From positions 59,897 to 123,896 of the forward strand of contig NZ_QFRI01000005.1 in the NCBI RefSeq assembly GCF_003143755.1: a stretch of DNA of 64,000 nt, written 5' to 3'. Positions 17,356 through 27,581 of the stretch are shown piece after piece; within the stretch, counting starts at the first letter, position 1; each line of letters begins with the position of its first letter. The notes beneath the pieces were generated by a model. The model had not been told where the DNA came from. It did no database searches and was given only the letters and a program-made list of their open reading frames with translations. The position numbers were made by a program, and so were the translations under genes. Source of the DNA: Algibacter marinivivus. GTDB lineage: Bacteria; Bacteroidota; Bacteroidia; Flavobacteriales; Flavobacteriaceae.

Positions 17356-18609
17356 ATGGAAGAAGTAACAGCAATTGTAATTGAACAAAAAGAGCTCATA
17401 TCAGCAATTGACACCGTTTGGGTTTCAATTTGTGCAGCAATTATATTTTTAATGGAAGGAGGCTTTGCTCTATTAGAGGCAGGTTTTGTTCGATCTAAAA
17501 ATGCAATGAGTATTATTGCCAAAGTAATTATAGATATTACATTTGGTGGATTAGCATTTTACGCTGTTGGTTTTGGAATAGCATACGGAACATCTAATGG
17601 GTGGTTTGCTTTTGATATGGGAATTATTGAAAGTGACTTAGGTTTGGGACTTACCGTTTCTAACAAGCTATTTTGGTTTATTCAATTAGGGTTTGCTATT
17701 GCAGCAATATCAATAGTTTCTGGGGCCGTAGCAGAACGAATGAAAGTCTGGCCTTATGCTATTTATGTTATCATTTTTTGCGCTATTATGTATCCATTAG
17801 CTGCTAATTGGGTTTGGAACCCAAATGGGTGGCTTGCTATAAGAGGTTTTAATGATTTTGCAGGTTCTGCTGCAGTTCATGCTATGGGAGGTTTTGCTGC
17901 ATTGGCAGCTGCCATTGTTTTAGGCGCTCGTCTTGGTAAGTATGATCAAGATGGAAAACCTGTAGCTATTCCAGGTCATAATTTACCTCTTGCAGCTGTT
18001 GGTGGCTTTATATTATGGTTTGGTTGGTTTGCTTTTAACCCTGGATCTACACTAGGGGCTGTAGGTAATTGGGAATTAATTGGTGATATAGCTACAAATA
18101 CATTTTTAGCTTCAGCTGCTGGTGGAATTTCAACTATTATTTACACTTACTTTAAATATGGGCAAATTGATATTACAATGACTATAAATGGTGTATTAGC
18201 TGGTTTAGTAGCAATTACTGCTGGGTGTAATGTTTTCGAACCTGGTTCAGCCATAATTATTGGTTTGATTGCTGGAGTTTTAGTTGATGTAGCGGTAATA
18301 TTTATTGATAAAATAAGAATTGATGATCCTGTTGGTGCCATTGCTGTACATGGTGTTAATGGCTTATTTGGAACTATTGCTGTAGGTTTATTTGCTTCAG
18401 AAGATGGTCTGTTTTTTGGAGGTGGTACAGATTTATTAATAACTCAAACTATTGGCGTATTAGTAATAGGTACTTTCTCTTTTGTAGTCACATATATCGT
18501 AATGAAAATTATGAAGAAAACAATAGGTATTCGTGTTAATAGATCAGAAGAAAATGCAGGAATTGATGCCGTTTCTTTTGGTGTTGAAGCATACACCACT
18601 TTTGAATAA
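17356..18609 (+). CDS. amtB: Ammonium transporter AmtB
   Basis: Inner-membrane ammonium channel, 417 residues, with about eleven membrane segments. It starts directly at the first helix (IDTVWVSICAAIIFLMEGGFALLEAGF) without an obvious cleavable signal peptide. The pore signatures are present: the first twin-histidine in SAAVHAMGGFAALAAA, the second in IAVHGVNGLFGT, and the WNPNGWL and FNPGS loops. The PII gene follows after 31 bases, the usual amtB-glnK pairing in which PII plugs the channel under nitrogen excess. Expression is probably nitrogen-controlled, but I could not identify the operator. Confidence 0.96.
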   Translation: MEEVTAIVIEQKELISAIDTVWVSICAAIIFLMEGGFALLEAGFVRSKNAMSIIAKVIIDITFGGLAFYAVGFGIAYGTSNGWFAFDMGIIESDLGLGLTVSNKLFWFIQLGFAIAAISIVSGAVAERMKVWPYAIYVIIFCAIMYPLAANWVWNPNGWLAIRGFNDFAGSAAVHAMGGFAALAAAIVLGARLGKYDQDGKPVAIPGHNLPLAAVGGFILWFGWFAFNPGSTLGAVGNWELIGDIATNTFLASAAGGISTIIYTYFKYGQIDITMTINGVLAGLVAITAGCNVFEPGSAIIIGLIAGVLVDVAVIFIDKIRIDDPVGAIAVHGVNGLFGTIAVGLFASEDGLFFGGGTDLLITQTIGVLVIGTFSFVVTYIVMKIMKKTIGIRVNRSEENAGIDAVSFGVEAYTTFE

Positions 18610-18640
18610 AAATTTGAGATAAAACTTTAAAATTACTGAG

Positions 18641-18982
18641 ATGAAAAAAGTAGAAGCCATTATAAGACCATCAAAATTAAAAGCTGTTCAACGTGGGTTA
18701 AAAGAAGCTGGAATACCATGTTTAACAGTTGTACCTGTAAAAGGGACTGGGTTACAAAAAAGTTACTCTGAACGTTATAGAGGTACAGAACAATCAATGA
18801 TCTTAAAAACACGTATTATGATTATGTGTATTGTAAGTGATGATAATTTAGAAACATGTATCAATACTATTTTAGACAATAGTTCTGAAGCTAGTGTTGG
18901 TGATGGTAAAATCTTTATATACAATGTTGAAGAAGCTATAAGAATTAGAACTAGAACTAGGGGAAGTGAGGCAATTAAATAG
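18641..18982 (+). CDS. glnK: PII nitrogen regulator (GlnK-type), atypical T-loop
   Basis: 113-residue trimeric PII signal protein that senses ATP/ADP and 2-oxoglutarate and blocks AmtB. It aligns without gaps to E. coli GlnB: VKGTGLQK (Gln39 and Lys40 kept), SERYRGTE with Tyr46 kept, and the C-terminal signature GDGKIFIYNVEEAIRIRTR. Residue 51, the uridylylated Tyr in E. coli, is Gln here, and Lys58 is Arg, so control by uridylylation is not expected. Its operon with amtB supports a GlnK role. The next gene converges after six bases. Confidence 0.94.
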   Translation: MKKVEAIIRPSKLKAVQRGLKEAGIPCLTVVPVKGTGLQKSYSERYRGTEQSMILKTRIMIMCIVSDDNLETCINTILDNSSEASVGDGKIFIYNVEEAIRIRTRTRGSEAIK

Positions 18983-18988
18983 ATTAAC

Positions 18989-20017
18989 TTAATTTAGAGT
19001 TAATTTTACAATTACTGGTTCATGGTCTGATAGTTTTACTTCAAAATTCTGGTGAGATGTTATTTCAAAATTGTCATCTGCTAGAATATAATCCAACCTA
19101 AACGGGTATTTATATAATTCAAAAGTAGTTCCAAAACCTTTTCCCGATTCTATAAAAGAATCTTTTCTTGATCCTTTTATTAAATTGTAGGAAGTTGAAA
19201 ATTGTGTTGCATTAAAATCACCACATATTATAGCTTTACCATTAAAATTATCAATATGGTTTTTAACCAATATTGCTTGTTCTTTTCTAGTTTTTTCAGC
19301 TTTACCTATCCTTTTAACTAAAGCAGAATAACTTTTAGGATTATTCAATTGATGAATAGCATCCAATCTATATGATTCTAGATGTAAATTATAAATTCGT
19401 ATTATTTCTCCATTATATGCTATATCTGCATACATGGCATTATTATTAGTACCATCAAAATCAATGTATTGCTTATTTATAATAGGATATTTAGAAAATA
19501 TTATCTGGGTTGATTTTTCAATATCTTGTCTGTAAGCTAAAAAATAGTATGGATACTTAGTAAAAGGTTTCATGCCTTTATTCCAAAACTCTTGAATAAC
19601 AAAAACATCAACATCTTGAGCATTAATAAAATCAATTACTTGTTTATATCTATCATTAACAATATTACCACTTACAAGTCCGAAATTTTCGGTATTAAAT
19701 GTCATTATAGATATACTTTCTTTATCTGAATCTGTATTTTCATTATTAAACTGAAAAAACGAATCAAACTTAAAAAAGAAAATTATTAATCCAATTAATG
19801 CAAGAACAGAGTATTTACTTTTTTTGAATAACCAATAAATTCCAAAAATTAAATTTAAAATAAATAGTAAGGGAAATATAACAGAGAATATGAATGATAA
19901 AAGGTCATCAGAAACAATAATATAAAAAGAACCTAGTATTAAAAGAATAGTAGGTATAACCGAAATAACTCTACAAAAACTTCTTATCTTTTTTTTAAGT
20001 TTAGTTATATTGAACAA
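18989..20017 (-). CDS. Membrane-anchored endonuclease/exonuclease/phosphatase-family protein
   Basis: 342 residues. Three hydrophobic segments cover ~15-80 (VISVIPTILLILGSFYIIV; FIFSVIFPLLFILNLIFG; YSVLALIGLIIFFFK), then an EEP catalytic domain: ISIMTFNTENF, VIQEFW (metal-binding Glu), HLES, ICGDFNATQFS, LDYILADDNF and the terminal SDHEPV. All catalytic elements look intact. Family members hydrolyse phosphodiesters in nucleic acids or lipids; the substrate cannot be told from sequence. The gene starts 13 bases after parC ends and probably shares its transcript. Confidence 0.85.
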   Translation of the reverse strand: MFNITKLKKKIRSFCRVISVIPTILLILGSFYIIVSDDLLSFIFSVIFPLLFILNLIFGIYWLFKKSKYSVLALIGLIIFFFKFDSFFQFNNENTDSDKESISIMTFNTENFGLVSGNIVNDRYKQVIDFINAQDVDVFVIQEFWNKGMKPFTKYPYYFLAYRQDIEKSTQIIFSKYPIINKQYIDFDGTNNNAMYADIAYNGEIIRIYNLHLESYRLDAIHQLNNPKSYSALVKRIGKAEKTRKEQAILVKNHIDNFNGKAIICGDFNATQFSTSYNLIKGSRKDSFIESGKGFGTTFELYKYPFRLDYILADDNFEITSHQNFEVKLSDHEPVIVKLTLN

Positions 20018-20030
20018 CTTAAATGCTATT

Positions 20031-22688
20031 TTAGAATAATGTTATTTGGCCTTCATCATCTGAATCATCAATTGTGTCAGTATTTATTTCTGAAGAATTA
20101 TTAGCTTCTCCTTTAGCAGTTTCTGTGGAAACTTCTTTTTCATCAACAACTTCTAATTCATCTGCATGAACTTCTTCTGGAGCTTCAAACGGAAGAGGGT
20201 CTAATAAATTGACTTGATTGACCCTTTCTTTTGTAAGTTGATTACCTTGTGCTGAAACACCTTTAATATCAATAAACTCTTCGAGATTTACTTCAAGGTT
20301 TTCTTTTCTATCCTTCCCACGTTCCTTGGCAAAAATAACTTCAGCCATAGGTTTCCAATCGGTAGAAACAATTTCTAATTGCGAATTTGGATGATCTGAA
20401 ATAAAAGATTCTTCTTTACCTTCCTGCTCTATCAAAAAGCGTTTTACGTAATACAATTCTTTTTCACCATTAAAATAAATAGCTGATATAGGTTTTTTAG
20501 GAATCCATTTCTCCATAACAATCATATCATCATCAAAATGCATCGTTACCTCTGGTGTAACCGTTTTAAGTATTCCAGATTGATTAATTATCAACAATTT
20601 ATCTTCTCCTCTAAATTCGCCAATAAGTTCTCCTCTACCATCAACATTTAAACGCTGAACCGTATCATCAAACCAAATTTTTCGTGGCTTTAAGGTAGAT
20701 ACACCTTTTTCTTTAAGTTCAACACGCTTAACAGGGTATTTGGTAACTAAATTTCCTTTTGACGTACGCGCTTTAATTAAAATATCAGCAAAATCAATAT
20801 CCCATTTTAGCTTTTTAATACTTCCTGCTTGTCTTAAATTAATCGAAACAACTTCTGCTTCTCCATTAGGGTTTGCTGAAAAATATAAACTTAATGATCC
20901 TTTATTTCCATTGGTTAAATCATACTCTCTATCTCTAGTCATACTAGTAACAGCAAAACGCTTTATATATGAAGGTCCTTTTTTTCCATCACGATAAATT
21001 AAATTATAAATAGTACGCTTATCTTTTTTCTTAAACACAGCAACATGAATAATATCTTTACCAATAAATGTTTTAGAACCCACTTTAGTAACCATCATTT
21101 TACCTTCTTTGGTAAACACAATAATATCATCAATATCACTACAATCACATACATATTCGTTTCTACGTAAAGATGTACCAATAAAACCTTCTTCGCGGTT
21201 TACGTATAACTTAGTATTTCTAATTACCACTTTTGTTGCATCTACATCATCAAAAGTTCTAATTTCAGTTTTACGCTCTCTACCTTCTCCATATTCTTTT
21301 TTAAGCCTTTGGAAGTAAGCAATAGCGTAATCAATAAGATTTGCTAAGTGATGTTTTACTTCTGCTATTTGCTCTTCTAGTGCATCAATTTTTTGTTGTG
21401 CTTTATCGATATCAAATTTAGAAATACGTTTGATTCGTATTTCTGTTAAACGTGTAATATCTTCAGTAGTTATGGCACGTTTTAAATGTTTTATATGAGG
21501 TTTTAAACCTTTATCAATTGCTGAAATTACTCCTTCCCAAGTTTCTTCTTCTTCAATATCTCGGTAAATTCTATTTTCAATAAAAATACGCTCTAAAGAA
21601 GCAAAATGCCATTGTTCTTCAAGTTCACCAAGTTTTATTTCAAGCTCTTGTTTTAATAACTGAACCGTATTATCTGTTGAACGACGTAACATTTCAGATA
21701 CACCAATAAACAATGGTTTATTATCTTCAATAACACATCCTAATGGCGAAATTGACGATTCACAACTTGTAAAAGCATATAATGCATCTATCGTTTTATC
21801 TGGTGATAACCCTGAAGGAAGATGCACTAAAATTTCAACCTCAGCGGCAGTATTATCTTCAATTTTTTTAACTTTAATTTTACCTTTATCATTCGCCTTT
21901 AAAATAGAATCAATTAACGAAGATGTTGTTGTTCCAAAAGGCAATTCAGTAATCACTAAAGTGTTTTTATCTAGTTGAGAAATTTTAGCCCGAACTCGAA
22001 CTTTACCACCTCTATTACCATCATTATAATTTGAAAAATCAGCTATTCCAGCAGTTGGGAAATCTGGCAAAATTATAAAACGCTTTCCTTGTAAATGTTT
22101 TATTGAAGCATCAATAAGTTCAATAAAATTATGTGGTAATATTTTAGTTGATAACCCTACTGCAATACCCTCGCCTCCTTGTGCTAAAAGCAAAGGAAAC
22201 ATTACTGGAAGGTTTACAGGCTCTTTTCTACGACCATCATAACTGGCTTGCCATTCTGTAATTTTAGGATTGTAAACAACATCTAGTCCAAATTTTGAAA
22301 TACGCGCTTCAATATAACGAGAGGCCGCAGCACGATCTCCTGTTAAGATATTCCCCCAGTTTCCCTGGGTATCAATTAATAAATCTTTCTGACCAATTTG
22401 CACCATAGCATCTGCTATACTTGCATCACCATGTGGATGATACTGCATAGTATGACCAACAATGTTTGCTACTTTATTATAGCGTCCATCATCAAGGTCT
22501 TTCATAGAATGCATTATACGGCGTTGTACAGGTTTAAAACCATCTTCTATAGCTGGTACAGCACGCTCTAAAATAACATACGATGCGTAATCTAAAAACC
22601 AATCTTTGTACATACCAGTAACTCTGGTAATGGTTTCTTGAGGCTCGTTTTGTTCGTTTGTTAAATCGTCGTTTTGGTCTTCAATCAT
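20031..22688 (-). CDS. parC: DNA topoisomerase IV subunit A
   Basis: The DNA-cleaving subunit of topoisomerase IV, which decatenates chromosomes; 885 residues. The N-terminal winged-helix part carries GFKPVQRRIMHSM, the HPHGDASIADAMV region (~84-96) and the catalytic tyrosine in AAASRYIEARIS. A coiled-coil tower (~420-470) and the C-terminal beta-pinwheel with degenerate repeats follow, and the tail is acidic and serine/glutamate-rich. In the quinolone region the residue matching E. coli ParC Ser80 is Ala89 and Glu84 is Asp93. It lies downstream of parE with only a 43-codon ORF between, which supports ParC rather than GyrA. Confidence 0.95.
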   Translation of the reverse strand: MIEDQNDDLTNEQNEPQETITRVTGMYKDWFLDYASYVILERAVPAIEDGFKPVQRRIMHSMKDLDDGRYNKVANIVGHTMQYHPHGDASIADAMVQIGQKDLLIDTQGNWGNILTGDRAAASRYIEARISKFGLDVVYNPKITEWQASYDGRRKEPVNLPVMFPLLLAQGGEGIAVGLSTKILPHNFIELIDASIKHLQGKRFIILPDFPTAGIADFSNYNDGNRGGKVRVRAKISQLDKNTLVITELPFGTTTSSLIDSILKANDKGKIKVKKIEDNTAAEVEILVHLPSGLSPDKTIDALYAFTSCESSISPLGCVIEDNKPLFIGVSEMLRRSTDNTVQLLKQELEIKLGELEEQWHFASLERIFIENRIYRDIEEEETWEGVISAIDKGLKPHIKHLKRAITTEDITRLTEIRIKRISKFDIDKAQQKIDALEEQIAEVKHHLANLIDYAIAYFQRLKKEYGEGRERKTEIRTFDDVDATKVVIRNTKLYVNREEGFIGTSLRRNEYVCDCSDIDDIIVFTKEGKMMVTKVGSKTFIGKDIIHVAVFKKKDKRTIYNLIYRDGKKGPSYIKRFAVTSMTRDREYDLTNGNKGSLSLYFSANPNGEAEVVSINLRQAGSIKKLKWDIDFADILIKARTSKGNLVTKYPVKRVELKEKGVSTLKPRKIWFDDTVQRLNVDGRGELIGEFRGEDKLLIINQSGILKTVTPEVTMHFDDDMIVMEKWIPKKPISAIYFNGEKELYYVKRFLIEQEGKEESFISDHPNSQLEIVSTDWKPMAEVIFAKERGKDRKENLEVNLEEFIDIKGVSAQGNQLTKERVNQVNLLDPLPFEAPEEVHADELEVVDEKEVSTETAKGEANNSSEINTDTIDDSDDEGQITLF

Positions 22689-22697
22689 TAAAGATTC

Positions 22698-22829
22698 TTA
22701 GTTTTTTGGTTTTCCGTTAAGGTAAGTTCTTCCTTTTTTTCTACGTTTTTTTGCCTTAGATGTTACATCATGCTTGTGCAAATAGTCATAAGACCTTTGC
22801 TTTAGCTTTTTGTTTTTGGTGTATAACAT
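22698..22829 (-). CDS. Small very basic protein between parE and parC
   Basis: A 43-codon ORF, ATG at 22827-22829 and TAA at 22698-22700, encoding a lysine/arginine-rich peptide that starts MLYTKNKKLKQRSYDYLHKH and contains KAKKRRKKGRTYLNGKP. It fills the gap between parE (17 bases away) and parC (9 bases away) in the same direction, as expected of an operon member. The composition suggests nucleic-acid or ribosome binding. I do not recognise a family; it does not match ribosomal protein THX. Confidence 0.6.
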   Translation of the reverse strand: MLYTKNKKLKQRSYDYLHKHDVTSKAKKRRKKGRTYLNGKPKN

Positions 22830-22846
22830 AATAATCTAGTTTAGTT

Positions 22847-24706
22847 TTACTTGTCTTCTTCTATTAAATCCAACTCAACCTTCAAGTTATCAATTATAAA
22901 TTCTTGACGTGTTGGTGTGTTTTTTCCCATGTAGAACGATAATAATTCTTCGATAGACATATTATCATCCAACATAATGGGATCTAACCTAATATCATCT
23001 CCTATAAAATGTTTGAATTCATCAGGGGATATTTCACCTAAACCTTTAAATCGTGTTATTTCTGGTTTTGGTTTTAACTTTTCTATAGCATCTCTCCTTT
23101 CTTGCTCTGAATAACAATATATAGTTTCCTTTTTATTTCGAACTCTAAAAAGTGGGGTTTGCAAAATATATAAATGCCCTTCTTTTATAACTTCTGGAAA
23201 AAACTGTAAAAAGAACGTGATTAACAATAAACGAATGTGCATCCCATCTACATCGGCATCAGTAGCTATTACTACATTGTTATAGCGTAAATCTTCAAGA
23301 GATTCTTCAATATTAAGAGCTGCCTGTAATAAATTAAACTCTTCGTTTTCGTAAACTATTTTCTTTGTTAGTCCGTAACAATTTAATGGTTTTCCTTTTA
23401 GACTGAATACTGCTTGTGTATTTACATCTCGTGATTTTGTAATACTACCTGAAGCTGAATCTCCCTCAGTAATAAATAAAGTGGTTTCTAAATTTCTTTC
23501 GTTTTTAGTATCTCCAAAATGCACACGGCAATCGCGTAATTTTTTATTATGAAGGCTTGCCTTTTTTGCTCTATCTTTTGCTAGTTTTCTAATTCCAGAT
23601 AACTCCTTTCTCTCTCGCTCTGCTTGCAGTATTTTACGTTGAATTTTTTCTGCTGTATCTGCATTTTTATGTAAGTAGTTGTCTAGATTCGTTTTTAAGA
23701 AATCATTAATATAAGTTCTAACAGTTGGTAAGTTACCACCCATATCTGTTGACCCTAATTTGGTTTTTGTTTGACTTTCAAAAACAGGCTCCATCACTTT
23801 TATAGCAATAGCACTTACAACAGATTTCCTTATATCTGAAGCATCATAATTTTTACCATAGAACTCTCGAATTGTTCTAACTAGAGATTCTCTAAAAGCA
23901 TTTAAATGCGTCCCTCCTTGCGTAGTATTTTGTCCGTTTACAAAACTATTATACTCTTCGCTGTATTGTGTTTTACTGTGTGTTAAAGCTACTTCAATAT
24001 CATCCCCACGTAAGTGAATAATTGGGTATAATAAATCCGTTTCAGCTATTTTTTCTGCTAATAAATCTTTTAAACCGTTTTCGCTATAATATTTTTCACC
24101 ATTAAAAACTATGGTTAAACCAGGGTTTAAATACACATAGTTTTTGAGCATTTTTACAACATACTCACTTCTATACTTATAGTTTTTAAATATGGTTTCA
24201 TCTGGAACAAATGATACTTTGGTACCTTTTCTTCGAGTAGTATCATCAAGCATATCTTGGTTGGTCAAGTTACCTTGCTCAAATTCGGCAGAAGCAGATT
24301 TACCATCTCTATTTGATTCAACTCTAAAATAATTTGAAAGCGCATTTACAGCTTTTGTACCAACACCATTTAAACCAACAGATTTTTTAAAGGCTTTGGA
24401 ATCGTATTTCCCACCTGTATTCATTTTAGAAACCACATCTACAACTTTTCCTAAAGGAATACCACGCCCATAATCTCGAACAATAACTTTATTCCCTTGT
24501 ATAGAAATCTCAATGGTTTTTCCAGCGCCCATTACAAACTCATCAATTGAGTTATCTAAAACCTCTTTAAGAAGAATATAGATACCATCATCAGGTGAAG
24601 ACCCATCTCCGAGTTTGCCAATATACATTCCAGGACGCATACGAATATGCTCTTTCCAATCTAATGAACGGATATTATCTTCGGTATATTTGGTTTGTTC
24701 AGCCAT
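22847..24706 (-). CDS. parE: DNA topoisomerase IV subunit B
   Basis: The ATPase subunit of topoisomerase IV, 619 residues from the ATG at 24704-24706 ([17 protein letters not shown]); the in-frame Met at 24772 adds 22 residues atypical for the family. The GHKL ATPase motifs are visible: [20 protein letters not shown] and [19 protein letters not shown]. The TOPRIM domain shows [12 protein letters not shown] and [12 protein letters not shown], and the C-terminus has [13 protein letters not shown]. At about 620 residues it is close to ParE length and lacks the insertion found in many GyrB proteins. Confidence 0.95.
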   Translation of the reverse strand: MAEQTKYTEDNIRSLDWKEHIRMRPGMYIGKLGDGSSPDDGIYILLKEVLDNSIDEFVMGAGKTIEISIQGNKVIVRDYGRGIPLGKVVDVVSKMNTGGKYDSKAFKKSVGLNGVGTKAVNALSNYFRVESNRDGKSASAEFEQGNLTNQDMLDDTTRRKGTKVSFVPDETIFKNYKYRSEYVVKMLKNYVYLNPGLTIVFNGEKYYSENGLKDLLAEKIAETDLLYPIIHLRGDDIEVALTHSKTQYSEEYNSFVNGQNTTQGGTHLNAFRESLVRTIREFYGKNYDASDIRKSVVSAIAIKVMEPVFESQTKTKLGSTDMGGNLPTVRTYINDFLKTNLDNYLHKNADTAEKIQRKILQAERERKELSGIRKLAKDRAKKASLHNKKLRDCRVHFGDTKNERNLETTLFITEGDSASGSITKSRDVNTQAVFSLKGKPLNCYGLTKKIVYENEEFNLLQAALNIEESLEDLRYNNVVIATDADVDGMHIRLLLITFFLQFFPEVIKEGHLYILQTPLFRVRNKKETIYCYSEQERRDAIEKLKPKPEITRFKGLGEISPDEFKHFIGDDIRLDPIMLDDNMSIEELLSFYMGKNTPTRQEFIIDNLKVELDLIEEDK

Positions 24707-24845
24707 AAAAAAGAGAGTGGTTTTATGCTTTCTATTAGTGAAAATACAAGATAGCACGCTAATATAGTACAACCTTTGAAAAAATAAAACAGCTAGCCTA
24801 CAAAGTAATTAACAATGATAAATCTATTTTGTTGAGAACATATAA

Positions 24846-25751
24846 CTAGCACTTATCAGTCTTCTTTAAAGAAACTAACAGTATTCCCAATATAACTACC
24901 AAAGCACCAAATAGTTGCAATAAAGTTAACCTTTCATTTAGAAAAATTGCAGCTAAAATTATAGTAGATATTGGTCCAATACCAGCTACAATTGCAAAGT
25001 TTGAAGAACTAATCATTTTAATAGAAGCTGAAACTAAAAACGAGGGAATTACAGTTGCAAATACAGCAATTAAAAAACCTAATGTGTAAACTTCCCATGA
25101 AAAACTAAAAAGATTTACTTTACTTATCATGCTGTAATGAATAAACACACAAATACATGAAATAATCATTGCATATGCTGTAAATTTCATAATACCAAAC
25201 TTTGGAATTAACCAACCGCTCCCTACCAAATAGGATGCATAGGTTATAGCACTTAGTAATATAAAGAATCCTCCTAAATACGTATCTTTTCCAGAAATGG
25301 TAACTTCGTTTGAGAATGCAATAACAATTCCTAAATACGTTAGACCTATAGCAAAGGCTTGATTTTTTGTTATGGGCTGTTTTAAAAAGAGTCTATTTAA
25401 AATAAGTACAATGGTTGGATATAAAAATAAAATGATGCGCTCTAAACTTGCTTTTATATAAATAAGCCCTACAAAATCGAAATAGCTTGCTAAATAGTAA
25501 CCTACAAATCCGAAAAACAAAAGCCAGAGATAATCCTTTGAATTTGGCTTATCTACTGATTCTTGATTTCTGTATATGAATGCAATAACAATATAAAATG
25601 GAAAAGAAAACAACATGCGCAAAAGCAGAATACTAATAGCATCAACCTTATAATTATATGCTAGTTTTACCATTACTGCTTTAGACGAGAATAGAACAAT
25701 ACCCAATACACCTATTAGAATTCCATACCAAAATTGTTTATTCGTTTGCAT
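24846..25751 (-). CDS. EamA-family (DMT superfamily) transporter
   Basis: 301 residues with ten predicted membrane helices arranged as two EamA repeats, for example ILIGVLGIVLFSSKAVMVK at the start and GALVVILGILLVSLKK at the end, with the glycine-rich GIGPISTIILAAIFLNERLTL segment in the second half. The family exports or takes up metabolites such as amino acids, purines or sugars; the substrate cannot be inferred. It follows parE on the same strand after about 95 bases with no clear terminator and may be transcribed separately. Confidence 0.85.
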   Translation of the reverse strand: MQTNKQFWYGILIGVLGIVLFSSKAVMVKLAYNYKVDAISILLLRMLFSFPFYIVIAFIYRNQESVDKPNSKDYLWLLFFGFVGYYLASYFDFVGLIYIKASLERIILFLYPTIVLILNRLFLKQPITKNQAFAIGLTYLGIVIAFSNEVTISGKDTYLGGFFILLSAITYASYLVGSGWLIPKFGIMKFTAYAMIISCICVFIHYSMISKVNLFSFSWEVYTLGFLIAVFATVIPSFLVSASIKMISSSNFAIVAGIGPISTIILAAIFLNERLTLLQLFGALVVILGILLVSLKKTDKC

Positions 25752-25835
25752 AAAACGAATTTAGGCAGGTCTTTTTAGTTTAACAGAACTAAAAAATGAA
25801 AATTACGATGTCCAAAGTGAAGTAGAATGCTTTTC

Positions 25836-26288
25836 TTAAATTAATTCCGCTTTAGTCTTAAGTGCTTTACTTCTTGTTTCAAGAAGTTTTCTCATATAAC
25901 GCTTAAGAAATATAACATTTGCAAACTTTCCTAAAACCCCAAGAGGCGATTCAAAATAAAATTTATCAATCATTAAAGTCCCTTCTTTAGTTTTCTTAAA
26001 AATATGCTCATGTCTAAATGATTTAAAAGCACCAAAAACCATTTCATCTACAAAATAATTAGGGCTATCAAACTCAGTTATTTTAGATGTTAAATGTTGA
26101 ACAAAACCTAGATGTCTAGCTTCCCAACTCACCCATTCGTCTTTTCCTATTAAGCCACTAATTTTTCCAGCTACAGGTAATTCATCAGTATGTTTTAAAG
26201 ATTCTTTATGAAAGTCAATATTACGTGCCAAATCAAAGCACACTTGTAAGTCCGCATTAATATGCGTTTGGACTTGTATTAAAGGCAT
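25836..26288 (-). CDS. SRPBCC (START-like) family protein
   Basis: 150 residues predicted to adopt the SRPBCC helix-grip fold, with the characteristic start IQVQTHINADLQVCFDLARNI, the W..R/HLGF..HLTSKI centre and MIDKFYFESPLGVLGKF near the end, followed by a long C-terminal helix rich in Arg/Lys. Related flavobacterial proteins are often labelled cell-division-inhibitor-like or polyketide-cyclase-like, without firm function. The fold binds small hydrophobic ligands; none is identifiable here. Confidence 0.75.
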   Translation of the reverse strand: MPLIQVQTHINADLQVCFDLARNIDFHKESLKHTDELPVAGKISGLIGKDEWVSWEARHLGFVQHLTSKITEFDSPNYFVDEMVFGAFKSFRHEHIFKKTKEGTLMIDKFYFESPLGVLGKFANVIFLKRYMRKLLETRSKALKTKAELI

Positions 26289-26388
26289 AGCTTTTAAAAT
26301 AATTGTGGTTGTTGGTTAGGGCCTTTTATTCAAATTAAGACACACTAAAAAACAGATAGTCACAAAAAAAATAAAATTTTTAGAAATC

Positions 26389-27483
26389 TTAAACGTTAAA
26401 TAAGAAGTGCATCACGTCACCATCTTTCACGATGTAATTTTTACCTTCTACACGCATTTTACCGGCTTCTTTTACTTTGGCTTCGCTTCCGAAAGATACG
26501 TAATCATCGTACCCAATAACTTCAGCGCGAATAAATCCTTTTTCAAAATCGGTATGGATAACACCTGCCGCTTGAGGTGCCGTTGCACCTATATCTACAG
26601 TCCAAGCGCGAACCTCTTTAACACCAGCAGTAAAATACGTTTGCTGATTGAGTAATTTATATGCTGAACGAATTAATTTAGCAGATCCTGGCTCTTCTAA
26701 ACCAATATCTTGAAGAAACATTTGGCGCTCTTCATAATCATCAAGCTCGTTAATATCGGCTTCTGTTCCTACTGCCAATACTAAAACCTCTGCATTTTCG
26801 TCTTTAACAGTTTCTTTTACTTGCTCTACATAATCGTTTCCTGAAACCGCGGCACCTTCGTCCACATTACAAACATACATGACAGGTTTATCTGTTATGA
26901 ATTGCGATGGTACAACAAAATCAGTATAATCATCTTCACTAAACTCTAAAGCTCTTACTGAAGTTCCAGCTTCTAATCCTGTCTTTATTTTTAGTAAGAC
27001 AGCCTCTTCTTTTTGAGCTTCTTTATTTCCTGTTTTTGCAGCTCGCTTAACTTTATCCAACTTCTTTTCAGTAGTTTCTAAATCTTTAAGTTGCAATTCC
27101 ATATCGATAGTTTCCTTATCCCTGATTGGATCTACATTACCATCTACGTGCACAATATTATCATTATCAAAACATCTTAAAACATGAAGAATAGCATCAG
27201 TCTCGCGAATATTAGCTAAGAATTGATTTCCTAAACCTTCCCCTTTACTTGCACCTTTTACTAATCCTGCAATATCAACTATTTCAACAGTTGCTGGAAT
27301 TACTTTTTCTGGATTTACTAAGCTTTCTAACTTTTCTAATCGTGGATCTGGAACATTTACTACACCTATGTTTGGTTCAATTGTACAAAACGGAAAGTTT
27401 GCACTTTGCGCTTTTGCATTTGATAAACAATTAAACAACGTTGATTTTCCTACGTTTGGTAATCCTACGATACCTGCTTTCAT
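26389..27483 (-). CDS. ychF: YchF/OLA1-family nucleotide-binding protein
   Basis: A universally conserved Obg-family P-loop NTPase that prefers ATP and associates with ribosomes; 364 residues, normal length. Visible motifs: Walker [18 protein letters not shown] at the N-terminus, switch region [28 protein letters not shown], and a C-terminal TGS-like domain ending [15 protein letters not shown]. The ATG lies at 27481-27483. A TACATTTG -7-like element sits about 25 bases upstream of the ATG, without a good -33 partner. Confidence 0.96.
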   Translation of the reverse strand: MKAGIVGLPNVGKSTLFNCLSNAKAQSANFPFCTIEPNIGVVNVPDPRLEKLESLVNPEKVIPATVEIVDIAGLVKGASKGEGLGNQFLANIRETDAILHVLRCFDNDNIVHVDGNVDPIRDKETIDMELQLKDLETTEKKLDKVKRAAKTGNKEAQKEEAVLLKIKTGLEAGTSVRALEFSEDDYTDFVVPSQFITDKPVMYVCNVDEGAAVSGNDYVEQVKETVKDENAEVLVLAVGTEADINELDDYEERQMFLQDIGLEEPGSAKLIRSAYKLLNQQTYFTAGVKEVRAWTVDIGATAPQAAGVIHTDFEKGFIRAEVIGYDDYVSFGSEAKVKEAGKMRVEGKNYIVKDGDVMHFLFNV

Positions 27484-27581
27484 AATTAATTAATTTTGCG
27501 AGTGCAAATGTAGTCATTTCCATTATTATTTTTTGTAACAATTTTATGCTTTAATCGTTAGATAGACATAAACCATTTAGA

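Noticed and set aside
20031..24706. DNA gyrase (gyrA/gyrB)
   Set aside because: The close parE-parC pairing, ~620-residue B subunit without the gyrase insertion and C-terminal repeat pattern of the A subunit fit topoisomerase IV better.
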